Shown here one piece after another: positions 39,401 through 46,730 of a stretch of 64,000 bases of DNA. Origin of the DNA: Pseudomonas gessardii (GTDB lineage: Bacteria; Pseudomonadota; Gammaproteobacteria; Pseudomonadales; Pseudomonadaceae); the NCBI RefSeq assembly GCF_001983165.1, contig NZ_MNPU01000016.1, positions 1-64,000 on the forward strand, given 5' to 3'. The translations under genes and the position numbers were made by a program. Every line of letters starts with the position of its first letter. The first letter of the stretch is position 1. Under the pieces are notes generated by a model. It was given only the letters and a program-made list of their open reading frames with translations, ran no database searches and was not told the origin of the DNA.

Positions 39401-39768
39401 TGACTGGCGGCCCTGGCGCCGATACCTTCCAGTACCTGGCCGGCAATAGTGGGCACGACGTCATTACCGACTTTACGGTGGGCAGCGACAAGCTGGACCT
39501 CTCGCAGTTGCTGCTGGGGGAGAACGCGACATCGGCGTCCCTGGATGACTATCTGCACTTCAAGGTGCTGGGCGGTATGACCACTATCGACATCAGCGCC
39601 GTGGCCGGTGCCACGCCGACCCAGACCCTCGACCTGGCCGGGGTCAACCTGGCGACCCACTACGGTGTGACACCGGGCGTGGGTGGGTTGATTGCGGGTG
39701 GGGCGGATACGGCGACGATCATCAATGGGATGTTGAATGACCATTCGTTGAAGGTGGATACGGTCTGA
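30415..39768 (+). CDS. mapA: Giant repeat adhesin with LapG-type retention module (probably MapA-like)
   Basis: A 3,117-residue secreted adhesin. Residues 1-140 form a retention module (MAKLIGVVSKVVGEVFAVAG) with two possible LapG sites, TAAG at 115-118 and 123-126. From about 186 to 2155 there are eight repeats of 246 residues (first spacing 247). A von Willebrand A domain follows, its MIDAS D-I-S-G-S at 2312-2316. RTX nonapeptides span about 2855-3010 (GGDGNDVLSAG, GGNGNDLLFSG), and the C-terminal signal for type I secretion is intact. It stays in the TolC channel until LapG cuts. No lapD/lapG gene is adjacent and cysM follows, as I recall for the second adhesin MapA of P. fluorescens Pf0-1. 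The symbol is therefore provisional. ATG 30415 is supported by AGGGAG. Confidence 0.88.
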   Translation: MAKLIGVVSKVVGEVFAVAGDGSRRSLIEGDRLFAGEQLQTGAAGAVAVQLTNGQELTLGRDSSLGLSPQLLAGQAPQIHASEDLAASQAQLTDVQQLQKAIAAGADPTQTAEATAAGQAGSTAAGELGGGHSFVLLTEVAGRVEPVIGFPTAGFGAIPEFPLFQVAGQPDTGNDQPVVVPPDNPVSLGGLEVEGGELTLNEAHLAQGSASNPVALVQSGTFNVSAPDGLQSLTVGGINVVSGGVASSFPQSITTGLGNTLSITGYNATTGVISYSYTLTGNEAHPSGAGTNSLGENFAVVATDSDNDTATGSLDITVIDDVPKAVADSHEGSASESLLSLVGNVLDNDTQGADRVASGPITGGTFTGQYGTLVLAADGSYTYTLNSADPDFVALHGGGNGSETFTYTLTDADGDSSTANLVLHVHNNDDPVVIGGISVNGADLTLYEKNLVDGSSPDAGALTRTGSLSVSAVDGLQNLSVGGISVMSGGVVVGFPQSIATGLGNTLTITGFDPATGVVGYSYTLTGTEAHPAAGGVNALTESFNVIASDTNNSTATGTLHISVVDDVPAAADDSNGQVASESLLTLSGSVLGNDVQGADRVVSGPVTPNTIIGTYGTLQLFADGSYVYTLDKTDPQFMALNGGGSGTETFTYQLNDSDGDTSTANLVLQVHNNDDPVVLTGLEVNGGEVTVYEKNLPLGSAIDGPALTQSGTFTVTALDGLKNLTVGGISVVSNGVAATFPQSEPTGLGNTLTITGYNASTGVISYSYTLNGTDSHPAGAGTNSIGESFTVTATDNDNSTTSGSLDVNVVDDVPTAVDDSNGQVASESLLTLSGTVLANDVQGADRVVSGPVTPNTIIGTYGTLQLFADGSYVYTLDKTDPQFMALNGGGNGTETFTYQLNDSDGDTSTANLILQVHNNDDPVVLTGLEVNGGEVTVYEKNLPLGSAIDGPALTQSGTFTVTALDGLKNLTVGGINVVSNGVAATFPQSEPTGLGNTLTITGYNASTGVISYSYTLNGTDSHPSGAGTNSISESFTVTATDNDNSTASGSLDVNVVDDVPKAVDDNPAGTASESLLILSGSVLGNDVQGADRIATGPVTPSTIVGTYGTLQLFTDGSYIYTLDKTDPQFVALNGGGSGTETFTYQLNDSDGDTSTANLVLQVHNNDDPVVLTGLEVNGGEVTVYEKNLPLGSAIDGPALTQSGTFIVTALDGLKNLTVGGISVVSNGVAATFPQSEPTGLGNTLTITGYNASTGVISYSYTLNGTDSHPAGAGTNSIGESFTVTAIDNDNSTASGSLDVNVVDDVPTAVDDSNGQVASESLLTLSGSVLGNDVQGADRVVSGPVTPNTIIGTYGTLQLFTDGSYIYTLDKTDPQFMALNGGGSGTETFTYQLNDSDGDTSTANLVLQVHNNDDPVVLTGLEVNGGEVTVYEKNLPLGSAIDGAALTQSSTFIVTALDGLKNLTVGGINVVSNGVAATFPQSEPTGLGNTLTITGYNASTSVISYSYTLNGTDSHPSGAGTNSISESFTVVATDNDNSTASGSLDVNVVDDVPTAVDDSNGQVASESLLTLSGTVLANDVQGADRVVSGPVTPNTIIGTYGTLQLFADGSYVYTLDKTDPQFMALNGGGSGTETFTYQLNDSDGDTSTANLVLQVHNNDDPVVLTGLEVNGGEVTVYEKNLPLGSAIDGAALTQSSTFTVTALDGLKNLTVGGISVVSNGVAATFPQSEPTGLGNTLTITGYNASTGVISYSYTLNGTDSHPSGAGTNSISESFTVVATDNDNSSANGSLDVNVVDDVPTAVDDSNGQVASESLLTLSGSVLGNDVQGADRIATGPVTPNTIIGTYGTLQLFADGSYIYTLDKTDPQFIALHGGGNGTETFTYQLNDSDGDTSTAKLVLQVHNNNDPVVLTGLDLTGGELTVYEKNLFDGSNPNIPALTQTGTFTVTALDGLKNLTVGGLNVVTNGVVATFPLSEGTLLGNNFVVTGYDPNTGVVSYRYTLLDNEAHPNANGDNSLSEHITVTASDYDTHTATGTIDINIIDDLPTANPDVRSVVEGGVVSANVLGNDVGGADSPTLAGAVVGVRAGSNTGTPASGGLGSNINGAFGYLTLDANGNAVYHSNPNSVTPPGATDTFVYTVRDADGDISTTTLTITLTDSGLKALTDGDVTVYEKALDLNLDGQDLAPGTVVGSDPTATTETASGNLADSVTGGSGPLSFSLVGSATGTYGQILLNPNGTYTYTLTSAPKTLPNSNDGPNVLTETFTYKVTDLLGNTANSSIVVSIVDDVPNVVSSAREVTATEVDSNLLLIIDISGSMNDASGAGGTRLDLAKASITELLNRYDDMGDVKVQIVTFNDSSQQLSSQWVSVATAKTLVNGLTAFNGTNYDSALGTAQTAYGTAGKLEGAQNVAYFFSDGNPTTSNTNNPNNPGNVVNPEYGDGIDVTEEGVWRAFLDANGIKAYAIGLGAGVNSIYLDPVAYDGSTHTNTNAVVVANLAGLDAVLAGTVQGAPVTGSLLTDGTFGADGGFVKSLAVDGIVYTYNPAAGGSMSANLPGGHGTFDTLSNSVTITTNQGGTLVVDMDNGEFRYTPPTLTGSLITETFGVTVSDNDGDLATSSLVVKVNPNVAPVAGDDHVITNILAGNIVVPAELLLANDSDANHDTLTPVPTSFATGWMVKGGSFTGTGSRTFNGQPDNFANQNLADVRTAFMGATGMTATLLVTGYLGMVSGSNANDEDRIIVTLHQGETLNLNHNLTDTRMVMAYSFNGGSETPILDNGTFTAGATGEYQIHLTNVPNPTGNANAVENYQLTMTINYAGAQDYTPQYHGNYAVSDNHGGSDSAAVDISYQAGSTLTGTNGDDILMAGPGSNLLNGGDGNDVLSAGTGNNQMHGGNGNDLLFSGIGNDLLDGGAGIDTVSYAHATAGVTVNLGLGGAQVTGGAGTDTLQALENLIGSNFNDVLTGDGNNNLISGGLGNDTLKGEGGDDLLVGGPGTNTLTGGPGADTFQYLAGNSGHDVITDFTVGSDKLDLSQLLLGENATSASLDDYLHFKVLGGMTTIDISAVAGATPTQTLDLAGVNLATHYGVTPGVGGLIAGGADTATIINGMLNDHSLKVDTV
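30970..36880 (+). repeat. Tandem 738-bp coding repeats in the adhesin (eight units)
   Basis: Units begin at about 30970, 31711, 32449, 33187, 33925, 34663, 35401 and 36139. Spacing is exactly 738 bases from the second unit on. Each starts near GLEVNGGEVTVYEKN and ends DGDTSTANLVLQVHNN. Units 3 to 7 are almost identical in DNA; units 1, 2 and 8 have diverged. Variant residues are shuffled between units, suggesting recombination. Length of this block may differ between strains and in assemblies. Confidence 0.92.
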
Positions 39769-39779
39769 TGACAGCGGCA

Positions 39780-39832
39780 AGCTGCAAGTTGTCAGCGTCA
39801 AGCTTGCCGCTTGCAGCTTATAACTTGCAGCT
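39780..39832. repeat. Inverted repeat after the adhesin gene
   Basis: AGCTGCAAGTT (39780-39790) and AACTTGCAGCT (39822-39832) are perfect complements, and the sequence between carries related gcaagctgc/gccgcttgcagc pieces. It lies between the adhesin stop and cysM. It lacks a T-run but could still end the adhesin transcript or belong to another palindromic repeat family. Confidence 0.55.
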
Positions 39833-39916
39833 ATAAGAACCGCGAATTGCGTGATATGGCCCGCCAGCGTTTGCCGGTATGATAGGCGCCCCCGCAGCCT
39901 GGATTGCGAATACGCC

Positions 39917-40819
39917 ATGACCTTGCAATACCCCACCATCGCCGATTGCGTCGGCAACACCCCCCTGGTCCGCTTGCAACGCATGGCGGGTAACACCAGC
40001 AATACCTTGCTGCTCAAGCTTGAGGGTAATAACCCGGCAGGCTCGGTCAAGGATCGCCCGGCGCTGTCGATGATCGCCCGCGCCGAGCTGCGTGGGCAGA
40101 TCAAGCCGGGTGACACCCTGATCGAAGCCACTTCCGGCAATACCGGGATTGCCCTGGCCATGGCTGCCGCGATCAAGGGCTACAAAATGATCCTGATCAT
40201 GCCCGACAGCGGCAGCGCCGAGCGCAAGGCGGCGATGACCGCCTATGGCGCCGAGCTGGTGCTGGTGACCCAGCAAGAGGGCATGGAAGGCGCGCGCGAT
40301 CTGGCCGAGCGCATGGCCGCCGAAGGCCGTGGCCAGGTCCTGGACCAGTTCGCCAACGCGGACAACCCCGAGTCGCACTACACCAGCACCGGCCCGGAGA
40401 TCTGGCGCCAGACCCAGGGCACCATCACCCATTTCGTCAGCTCCATGGGCACCACCGGCACCATCATGGGCAACTCGCGCTACCTCAAGGAGCAGAACCC
40501 GGCGATCCAGATCGTTGGCCTGCAACCGATGGACGGCGCGGCGATCCCGGGGATCCGTCGCTGGCCCGAAGAGTATCTGCCCAAGATCTATAACGCCGCC
40601 CGCGTCGATCGCATCATCGACATGGCCCAGCGCGAAGCCGAAGACACCACCCGCCGCCTGGCCCGTGAAGAAGGCATCTTCTGTGGCGTGTCCTCCGGTG
40701 GTGCCGTGGCCGGCATGTTGCGCCTGTCTGCAGAACTGGAAAACGCGGTGATCGTCGCGATCATCTGTGACCGAGGCGACCGCTACCTGTCGACCGGCAT
40801 TTTCGACGCGCCCAACTGA
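39917..40819 (+). CDS. cysM: Cysteine synthase B
   Basis: A 300-residue PLP enzyme that makes cysteine from O-acetylserine and sulfide or thiosulfate. The PLP lysine lies in [15 protein letters not shown] (residues about 36-50). The substrate loop is [10 protein letters not shown] and the phosphate cradle is [11 protein letters not shown]. The C-terminal [12 protein letters not shown] is present. CysM rather than CysK is indicated by the [12 protein letters not shown] start and the [25 protein letters not shown] stretch in sequence order. The stop overlaps the rlmD start by one base (TGATG). Start ATG 39917 gives the usual family length. Confidence 0.95.
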   Translation: MTLQYPTIADCVGNTPLVRLQRMAGNTSNTLLLKLEGNNPAGSVKDRPALSMIARAELRGQIKPGDTLIEATSGNTGIALAMAAAIKGYKMILIMPDSGSAERKAAMTAYGAELVLVTQQEGMEGARDLAERMAAEGRGQVLDQFANADNPESHYTSTGPEIWRQTQGTITHFVSSMGTTGTIMGNSRYLKEQNPAIQIVGLQPMDGAAIPGIRRWPEEYLPKIYNAARVDRIIDMAQREAEDTTRRLAREEGIFCGVSSGGAVAGMLRLSAELENAVIVAIICDRGDRYLSTGIFDAPN

Positions 40820-42171
40820 TGGCCAAGCAAGAGCGAGGCCTGCGTTTCCAGCCTACGGGCGGCAGCCGGGCGCCCCAAGTCCCGGTCGGCAAGAAGCAAC
40901 GCCTGACCATCGAGCGCCTGGCCAACGATGGCCGGGGGATCGTGTTTTTTGAAGGTCGCACCTGGTTTGTGGTGGGCGCCCTGGCCGGCGAAGAGGTCGA
41001 GGCGCGGGTGCTGGGGGCCCATGGCAAAGTGGTCGAGGCCCGCACCGAACGGGTGTTCCAGGCCAGCGAACTGCGCCGCCCGGCGCCGTGCGCCCATGCC
41101 GGCCGTTGTGGCGGTTGCAGCCTGCAACACCTGCCCCATGCCGAACAGCTTGCCCTGAAACAGCGCATGCTCGCCGAGCAATTGTCCCGTGTCGCCGGGG
41201 TCGAGCCCCAGGAATGGGCGGCGCCGTTGAGCGGCCCCGAGTTCGGCTACCGCCGCCGGGCGCGGGTCGCCGTGCGCTGGGACGCCAAGGCCAAGCGCCT
41301 GGATGTGGGCTTTCGCGCCGTGGCCAGCCAGGACATCGTGGCCATCGACGATTGCCCGGTGCTGGTACAGGCCTTGCAACCGATCATGCAGCGCCTGCCC
41401 AACATGCTGCGGCGCCTGAGCAAGCCTCAGGCCCTGGGGCATGTCGAGTTGTTCAGTGGCTCGTCGATTGCCGTGTTGCTGCGGCATATGGCGCCGCTGT
41501 CGGACGCCGACCTGGTGGTGCTGCAAGAATTCTGCGCATTCCATGACGCCCAGCTGTGGCTGCATGGCGAAGGCGAGCCGCAGCCGTTCGCGGCCGGGCA
41601 GGCCTTGGGCTATCGTCTTGAGCAGTGGGACCTGGAACTGGCTTACCGGCCAGGGGATTTTGTGCAGGTCAATGCCGGGGTCAACGAGGCGATGGTGGCC
41701 CAGGCCCTGGACTGGCTGGCACCGCGCGCCGACGAACGGGTGCTGGACCTGTTCTGCGGCCTGGGCAACTTTGCCTTGCCCCTGGCGGGCCAGGTGCGTG
41801 AAGTGGTGGCGGTAGAAGGCGTGCAGGCCATGGTGGATCGCGCGGCCGTCAACGCCCTCAGCAATAATCTGCATAATGTGCAGTTTTTTCAGGCTGATTT
41901 GTCCCAGCCTTTGAGTGATGCGCCATGGGCCAAAGCAGGCTTTTGTGCGGTACTCTTGGACCCACCTCGCGACGGTGCCCTGGAGGTTGTGCGCAAGCTG
42001 GCCACTCTGGGGGCTGAGCGCCTGGTGTATGTGTCCTGCAACCCTGCCACGCTGGCGCGGGACACTGTCGAGTTGGTCAAGCAAGGCTACCGGCTAAAAC
42101 GTGCCGGGATCCTCGATATGTTTCCGCAAACTGCGCATGTCGAGGCGATGGCGTTATTTGAGGCGAGCTAG
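40819..42171 (+). CDS. rlmD: 23S rRNA (uracil-1939-C5)-methyltransferase
   Basis: A 450-residue S-adenosylmethionine enzyme that methylates U1939 of 23S rRNA. A TRAM domain fills about residues 18-78. The iron-sulfur cysteines are Cys91, Cys97 and Cys100 ([10 protein letters not shown]), with Cys179 as the likely fourth. The methyltransferase motif [14 protein letters not shown] and the catalytic Cys407 in [12 protein letters not shown] are present. It is translationally coupled to cysM. Same gene order in other Pseudomonas (cysM-rlmD-relA) supports the name. Confidence 0.95.
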   Translation: MAKQERGLRFQPTGGSRAPQVPVGKKQRLTIERLANDGRGIVFFEGRTWFVVGALAGEEVEARVLGAHGKVVEARTERVFQASELRRPAPCAHAGRCGGCSLQHLPHAEQLALKQRMLAEQLSRVAGVEPQEWAAPLSGPEFGYRRRARVAVRWDAKAKRLDVGFRAVASQDIVAIDDCPVLVQALQPIMQRLPNMLRRLSKPQALGHVELFSGSSIAVLLRHMAPLSDADLVVLQEFCAFHDAQLWLHGEGEPQPFAAGQALGYRLEQWDLELAYRPGDFVQVNAGVNEAMVAQALDWLAPRADERVLDLFCGLGNFALPLAGQVREVVAVEGVQAMVDRAAVNALSNNLHNVQFFQADLSQPLSDAPWAKAGFCAVLLDPPRDGALEVVRKLATLGAERLVYVSCNPATLARDTVELVKQGYRLKRAGILDMFPQTAHVEAMALFEAS

Positions 42172-42291
42172 GATGCTCGTTTAGTCCGACTGGCCTGCGT
42201 TCTCCAGGGCCTGTGACCTGCCAGGGAGTTCGCGTTACAAGGGTCAGCGATTTTGACGCGCTACAGGCGCGTCGTAGGGAAGGTAAGCAAG

Positions 42292-44535
42292 ATGGTACAG
42301 GTGAGAGCACACCAGCCGATCAACACCGACGGCAGTATCAATCTCGAGGCATGGCTGGATCATGCCGTCAGTGTCGATCCGGCACTGGACCGTGAAGCCT
42401 TGAAAGCCGCCTGCGAGTTCGCTCGCGAGGCAGAACAGCAAGACAATGCGGCCAAGAACCTGTGGGCCGAAGGCACCTCCAGTTTTCGCACCGGGCTTGA
42501 AATCGCCGAGATCCTCGCCGACCTCAAGCTGGATCAGGACTCGCTGATCGCCGCGGTGCTCTATCGCGGCGTGCGCGAAGGGCATATTGCGTTGCCCCTG
42601 GTCAGCCAGCGGTTCGGCGCGGTGGTGGCCAAGCTGATCGACGGCGTGCTGCGCATGGCGGCCATCAGCGCCAGCCTCAGCCCGCGCCAGTCGATGGTGC
42701 TGGGCACCCAGGGCCAGGTGGAAAACCTGCGCAAGATGCTGGTGGCGATGGTCGACGACGTACGCGTGGCGCTGATCAAGCTGGCCGAACGCACCTGTGC
42801 GATCCGTGCGGTGAAAACCGCCGATGACGAAAAGCGCAACCGCGTCGCCCGCGAGGTCTTCGATATCTACGCGCCCCTGGCCCACCGCCTGGGGATTGGC
42901 CATATCAAGTGGGAGCTGGAGGACCTGTCCTTCCGCTACCTGGAACCCGATCAATACAAACAGATCGCCACCCTGCTGCATGAGCGGCGGCTGGACCGTG
43001 AGCGCTTTATCAGCGATGTGATGGGCCAGTTGCGCTCGGAGTTGCAGGCCACCGGTGTCGAAGCCGATATCAGCGGCCGGGCCAAGCACATCTATTCGAT
43101 CTGGCGCAAAATGCAGCGCAAGGGCCTGGCCTTCAGCCAGATCTACGACGTGCGCGCCGTGCGTGTGCTGGTGCCGGAAATGCGCGATTGCTACACCGCG
43201 CTGGGCATCGTCCACACCCTGTGGCGGCATATTCCCAAGGAATTCGACGACTACATCGCCAACCCCAAGGAAAACGGCTACCGCTCGCTGCACACCGCGG
43301 TGATCGGCCCCGAGGGCAAGGTGCTGGAAGTGCAGATCCGCACCCATGCCATGCACGAGGAAGCCGAGCTGGGCGTTTGCGCGCACTGGCGCTACAAGGG
43401 CACCGACGTCAAGGCCGGTTCCAACCAGTACGAAGAGAAAATCTCCTGGCTGCGCCAGGTACTGGAGTGGCACGAAGAACTGGGCGATATCGGCGGCCTG
43501 GCCGAACAGTTGCGGGTGGATATCGAGCCCGACCGGGTCTATATCTTCACCCCCGACGGCCACGCCATCGACTTGCCCAAGGGCGCGACGCCGCTGGACT
43601 TCGCCTACCGCGTGCACACCGAGATCGGCCACAACTGCCGTGGCGCCAAGATCAACGGGCGCATCGTGCCGCTCAACTACAGCCTGCAGACCGGTGAACA
43701 GGTCGAGATCATCACCAGCAAGCACGGCACGCCGAGCCGCGATTGGCTGAACCCGAACCTGGGCTACATCACCACGTCGCGGGCGCGGGCGAAGATTGTC
43801 CACTGGTTCAAGCTGCAGGCGCGGGACCAGAACGTCGCCGCCGGCAAGACCTTGCTCGAACGCGAACTGGGGCGCCTGGGCCTGCCCCAGGTGGACTTCG
43901 ACAAGTTGGCCGAAAAAGCCAATATGAAGATTGCCGAAGACATGTTCGCCGCCCTTGGTGCCGGCGACCTGCGCCTGGCGCAACTGGTCAACCTGGCCCA
44001 GCAGTTGGTGGAGCCGGAGCGCGGCAGCGAGCAACTGGAGCTGATCCCACGCAAGGCCACCGGCTACAAGCCGGGCAAGCGCGGCGATATCCAGATCCAG
44101 GGCGTGGGCAACCTGATGACCCAGATGGCCGGCTGCTGCCAGCCGTTGCCGGGCGACGCCATTGTCGGCTACATCACCCAGGGCCGTGGGGTGAGCATTC
44201 ACCGCCAGGATTGTGCCTCGGTGTTGCAACTGGGCGGGCGCGAGCCGGAGCGGATCATCCAGGTCAGTTGGGGCCCGGTGCCGGTGCTCACCTACCCGGT
44301 GGACATCATCATCCGCGCCTACGACCGCTCGGGGTTGCTGCGGGATGTCTCGCAGGTGCTGCTCAACGAGCGGATCAACGTCCTGGCGGTCAACACCCGC
44401 TCGAACAAGGAGGACAACACGGCGCTGATGTCCCTGACCATCGAGATCCCGGGGCTGGACGCATTGGGGCGGTTGCTGGGGCGTATCTCCCAGTTGCCGA
44501 ACATCATCGAGACCCGGCGTAACCGCACGCCATGA
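42292..44535 (+). CDS. relA: GTP pyrophosphokinase RelA, (p)ppGpp synthetase
   Basis: A 747-residue stringent-response enzyme that makes pppGpp or ppGpp when uncharged tRNA enters the ribosome. The N-terminal hydrolase domain is degenerate: the HD motif is replaced by AVLYRGVREG at 88-97, so it should have no hydrolase activity. The synthetase domain contains ENGYRSLHTAV. A TGS domain follows (DRVYIFTPDGHAIDLPKGAT), then the zinc-finger-like MAGCCQPLPGDAIVGY stretch and an ACT domain near the end. ATG 42292 follows GGAAGG; earlier in-frame codons from 42253 are less likely. SpoT would have an intact HD. Confidence 0.95.
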   Translation: MVQVRAHQPINTDGSINLEAWLDHAVSVDPALDREALKAACEFAREAEQQDNAAKNLWAEGTSSFRTGLEIAEILADLKLDQDSLIAAVLYRGVREGHIALPLVSQRFGAVVAKLIDGVLRMAAISASLSPRQSMVLGTQGQVENLRKMLVAMVDDVRVALIKLAERTCAIRAVKTADDEKRNRVAREVFDIYAPLAHRLGIGHIKWELEDLSFRYLEPDQYKQIATLLHERRLDRERFISDVMGQLRSELQATGVEADISGRAKHIYSIWRKMQRKGLAFSQIYDVRAVRVLVPEMRDCYTALGIVHTLWRHIPKEFDDYIANPKENGYRSLHTAVIGPEGKVLEVQIRTHAMHEEAELGVCAHWRYKGTDVKAGSNQYEEKISWLRQVLEWHEELGDIGGLAEQLRVDIEPDRVYIFTPDGHAIDLPKGATPLDFAYRVHTEIGHNCRGAKINGRIVPLNYSLQTGEQVEIITSKHGTPSRDWLNPNLGYITTSRARAKIVHWFKLQARDQNVAAGKTLLERELGRLGLPQVDFDKLAEKANMKIAEDMFAALGAGDLRLAQLVNLAQQLVEPERGSEQLELIPRKATGYKPGKRGDIQIQGVGNLMTQMAGCCQPLPGDAIVGYITQGRGVSIHRQDCASVLQLGGREPERIIQVSWGPVPVLTYPVDIIIRAYDRSGLLRDVSQVLLNERINVLAVNTRSNKEDNTALMSLTIEIPGLDALGRLLGRISQLPNIIETRRNRTP

Positions 44536-44560
44536 AGCGCTGGATCAGCGCAGTTTAAAA

Positions 44561-44664
44561 TGTGGGAGCGGGCTTGTGTGGGAGCGGGCTTGCTCGCGAT
44601 AGCATCACCTCGGTATACCAGATAGACCGAGTTGCCTGCATCGCGAGCAAGCCCGCTCCCACAT
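44561..44664. repeat. REP doublet between relA and mazG
   Basis: A direct partial duplication (gtgggagcgggcttgtgtgg then gtgggagcgggcttgctcgcg) at 44561-44600 is matched by an inverted copy at 44641-44664. The first copy looks truncated and re-joined at ttg/tgtg. It fills most of the 164-base gap between the two genes. Confidence 0.85.
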
Positions 44665-44699
44665 TTGATCTTCAGCGCTCCCCGAACAGAGATTGACCG

Positions 44700-45533
44700 A
44701 TGTATTCACTTGAAGACCTGCTACACCTGATGAACCGCCTGCGTGACCCGCAGTACGGTTGCCCGTGGGACATCAAGCAAACCTACGCCAGTATCGTGCC
44801 CCACACCCTGGAAGAAGCCTACGAAGTCGCCGACGCCATCGAGCGTGGGGATTTCGACCATCTGCAAGGCGAGTTGGGCGACCTGTTGTTCCAGGTGGTG
44901 TATTACAGCCAACTGGCCCGGGAAGAAGGGCGCTTCGAGTTCGCCGGGGTGGTCGACAGCATCACCCGCAAGCTGATTCGCCGCCATCCCCATGTGTTTC
45001 CCACTGGCGACCTGTATGCGCCGCTGGATATCCCGCAACTGAGCGAAGAACAGGTCAAGGAACGCTGGGAAGCCATCAAGGCAGAGGAGCGCGCAGAAAA
45101 ATCCGACGCCCCACAGCAACTGTCCCTGCTCGATGACGTGCCCAACGCCTTGCCGTCCCTGTCCCGCGCCGCCAAGTTGCAAAAACGCGCGAGCCAGGTC
45201 GGTTTCGACTGGCCAGCGGCGTTGCCGGTGGTGGATAACGTGCGTGAAGAGCTCGATGAGGTGCTCGAAGCGATGGCCGATAACGATTCGGTGGCCATCG
45301 CTGAAGAGGTCGGTGACCTGCTGTTTGCAGCGGTCAACCTGGCTCGGCACCTCAAGGTGGACCCGGAAACCGCCCTGCGCGGTGCCAATGCCAAATTCGA
45401 AAGGCGATTCCGATTTATCGAACAGGCATTGCGCGACACCCACCGTCCCATGGAAGATTGCACCCTCGAAGAGTTGGACGCCCTGTGGGGCGAAGCCAAA
45501 CGCCAGGAAAAGAATGTGTCCAACTGCGGTTGA
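44700..45533 (+). CDS. mazG: Nucleoside triphosphate pyrophosphohydrolase MazG
   Basis: A 277-residue enzyme that hydrolyses NTPs to NMP and diphosphate, clearing aberrant nucleotides and affecting (p)ppGpp levels. The two tandem MazG domains each show acidic metal-binding clusters: EEAYEVADAIERGDFDHLQG with GELGDLLFQVVYY in the first, and VREELDEVLEAM with EEVGDLLFAAVN in the second. The motif PWDIKQTYASI is at the start. It lies downstream of relA, a conserved neighbourhood. Confidence 0.95.
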   Translation: MYSLEDLLHLMNRLRDPQYGCPWDIKQTYASIVPHTLEEAYEVADAIERGDFDHLQGELGDLLFQVVYYSQLAREEGRFEFAGVVDSITRKLIRRHPHVFPTGDLYAPLDIPQLSEEQVKERWEAIKAEERAEKSDAPQQLSLLDDVPNALPSLSRAAKLQKRASQVGFDWPAALPVVDNVREELDEVLEAMADNDSVAIAEEVGDLLFAAVNLARHLKVDPETALRGANAKFERRFRFIEQALRDTHRPMEDCTLEELDALWGEAKRQEKNVSNCG

Positions 45534-45558
45534 GCAGTTGCCTAAGTGAGTAAGCACC

Positions 45559-46104
45559 ATGAGCATTTCCCTTCGCGACCAGTTGCTCAAAGCAGGCCTG
45601 GTCAATCAGAAGCAGGCCAAGCAGGTCGGCAAAGACAAGCAGAAGCAGCAGCGCCTGGTTCACAAAGGCCAGGCCCAGGCCGATGACACCCAGCAGCGCC
45701 TGGCCCTGGAAGCGCAGGCCGAGAAGGTCAAGCGCGACCAGGAGCTCAACCGCCAGCAGCAGGAAAAGGTCGAGGCCAAGGCCCGTGCCGCGCAGGTCAA
45801 GCAATTGATCGAAACCTCGCGCCTGCCCAAGTTGACCACCGAGGACTACTACAACTTCGTGGACGACAAGAAGGTCAAGCGCCTGTCGGTCAATACCTTG
45901 ATGCGCAACAAGCTGAGCAACGGCTCGTTGGCGATTGTCCATCACGGCGGCGGTTACGAAGTCATCCCACGGGAGGCCGCGCTGAAAATCCAGGAGCGCG
46001 CGCCTGAGCGTATCGTGCAGATGAACATCCTCACCGAGGCCCAGGTGCCGGATGAAGATGATCCGTACGCCGCTTATCAGATCCCTGACGATCTGATGTG
46101 GTAA
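45559..46104 (+). CDS. DUF2058 family protein (YaiL-like)
   Basis: A 181-residue cytoplasmic protein: a long charged helix or coiled coil (about 15-100, KDKQKQQRLVHKGQAQADDT and KVKRDQELNRQQQEKVEAKA) and a small C-terminal domain with TTEDYYNFVDDKKVKRLSV and the acidic ending DEDDPYAAYQIPDDLMW. It is recognised as DUF2058, whose function is not established; relatives are called nucleoprotein/polynucleotide-associated. It is 25 bases after mazG and ends at a strong terminator. Confidence 0.85.
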   Translation: MSISLRDQLLKAGLVNQKQAKQVGKDKQKQQRLVHKGQAQADDTQQRLALEAQAEKVKRDQELNRQQQEKVEAKARAAQVKQLIETSRLPKLTTEDYYNFVDDKKVKRLSVNTLMRNKLSNGSLAIVHHGGGYEVIPREAALKIQERAPERIVQMNILTEAQVPDEDDPYAAYQIPDDLMW

Positions 46105-46117
46105 GGCGTTAAAAACA

Positions 46118-46150
46118 ACAAACCCCGCTCAAAAGGCGGGGTTTGTGTTT
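46118..46150 (+). terminator. Intrinsic terminator after the DUF2058 gene
   Basis: ACAAACCCCGC pairs with GCGGGGTTTGT around TCAAAAG, 14 bases after the stop. It may serve both strands, because the A-run before and the T-rich end after are roughly symmetrical. Confidence 0.85.
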
Positions 46151-46198
46151 ATAGACACTGCGGCTGCGTGGGCCGGGTGGCTATGGGATTTCAGCTGT

Positions 46199-46387
46199 TC
46201 AGGAACTTGATGCCTGGCGTCTCGTTTCAAGGGTTTCGAGCTCGTTTTTATAATTATGAGCGTCGCACTCATTGTGAAACATGCCGACCAGTAGGTCTTG
46301 CTGATGCACATCCCAGATATGAATCCCATGGCCCAGGGCCTCGTGGGACATATGGGCATCGTCGCGTTCAGTTACTTTTACAGTCAT
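46199..46387 (-). CDS. 62-residue conserved-looking small protein
   Basis: A short protein beginning MTVKVTERDDAHMSHEALG and containing HGIHIWDVHQQDLLVGMFHN, then a helical NECDAHNYKNELETLETRRQ. It has six histidines, several in an arrangement that could bind a metal, though that is speculative. A sensible ribosome site (GGAGCAAGCAG) precedes the ATG on the minus strand. I do not recognise a family name. It stands alone between convergent terminators. Confidence 0.65.
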   Translation of the reverse strand: MTVKVTERDDAHMSHEALGHGIHIWDVHQQDLLVGMFHNECDAHNYKNELETLETRRQASSS

Positions 46388-46629
46388 CTGCTTGCTCCAG
46401 TCTCTGGTTGATCTGCGGCAAGGCGTCGCAGGCCTTTGTTATATATTTTGTTAGCTTGCTAAGTAAACTGACTTTGCGTGCAACAATTCATTGCAGTAAA
46501 CGCAACAATGCTCCAGGCCACGTAAGCCGCGACATTGCGCCACAGGGGCTGGGATTTTATGAAAAATGTTTCATATTCGAGCAAGGCTTTGGCCTTGTGC
46601 CGGGCCTCCCACCTTGGAGTGCGCTCACT

Positions 46630-46658
46630 TGTGGGAGCTGGCTTGCCTGCGATAGCGC
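46630..46658. repeat. Single REP half-element
   Basis: Gtgggagctggcttgcctgc followed by gatagc, one divergent copy without an inverted partner. The surrounding 46388-46684 region holds nothing else I can support. Confidence 0.6.
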
Positions 46659-46684
46659 CAGTCGTCTCACCACAAACTTCAGGC

Positions 46685-46716
46685 GAAAAAAAGCCCCGCA
46701 TTCAGCGAGGCTCTTT
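46685..46716 (-). terminator. Intrinsic terminator after the purM-purN-DUF3108 operon
   Basis: On the minus strand GAGCCTCGC pairs with GCGGGGCTT around TGAAT, followed by seven T residues. It starts about 15 bases after the DUF3108 stop. Confidence 0.85.
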
Positions 46717-46730
46717 CAATCAGCTAACGA

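Noticed and set aside
39780..39832. Inverted repeat as attachment site or integron element
   Set aside because: No integrase, no paired copy at the other side of the adhesin island; more like a palindromic repeat or terminator.
37375..40176. Very long open frame on the minus strand (about 930 codons) across the adhesin
   Set aside because: Antisense of the repeat- and Gly/Asp-rich adhesin; the amino-acid composition is unnatural and it lacks a ribosome site.
42244..44229. Minus-strand frame of about 660 codons opposite relA
   Set aside because: RelA on the plus strand is unmistakable; this is high-G+C antisense.
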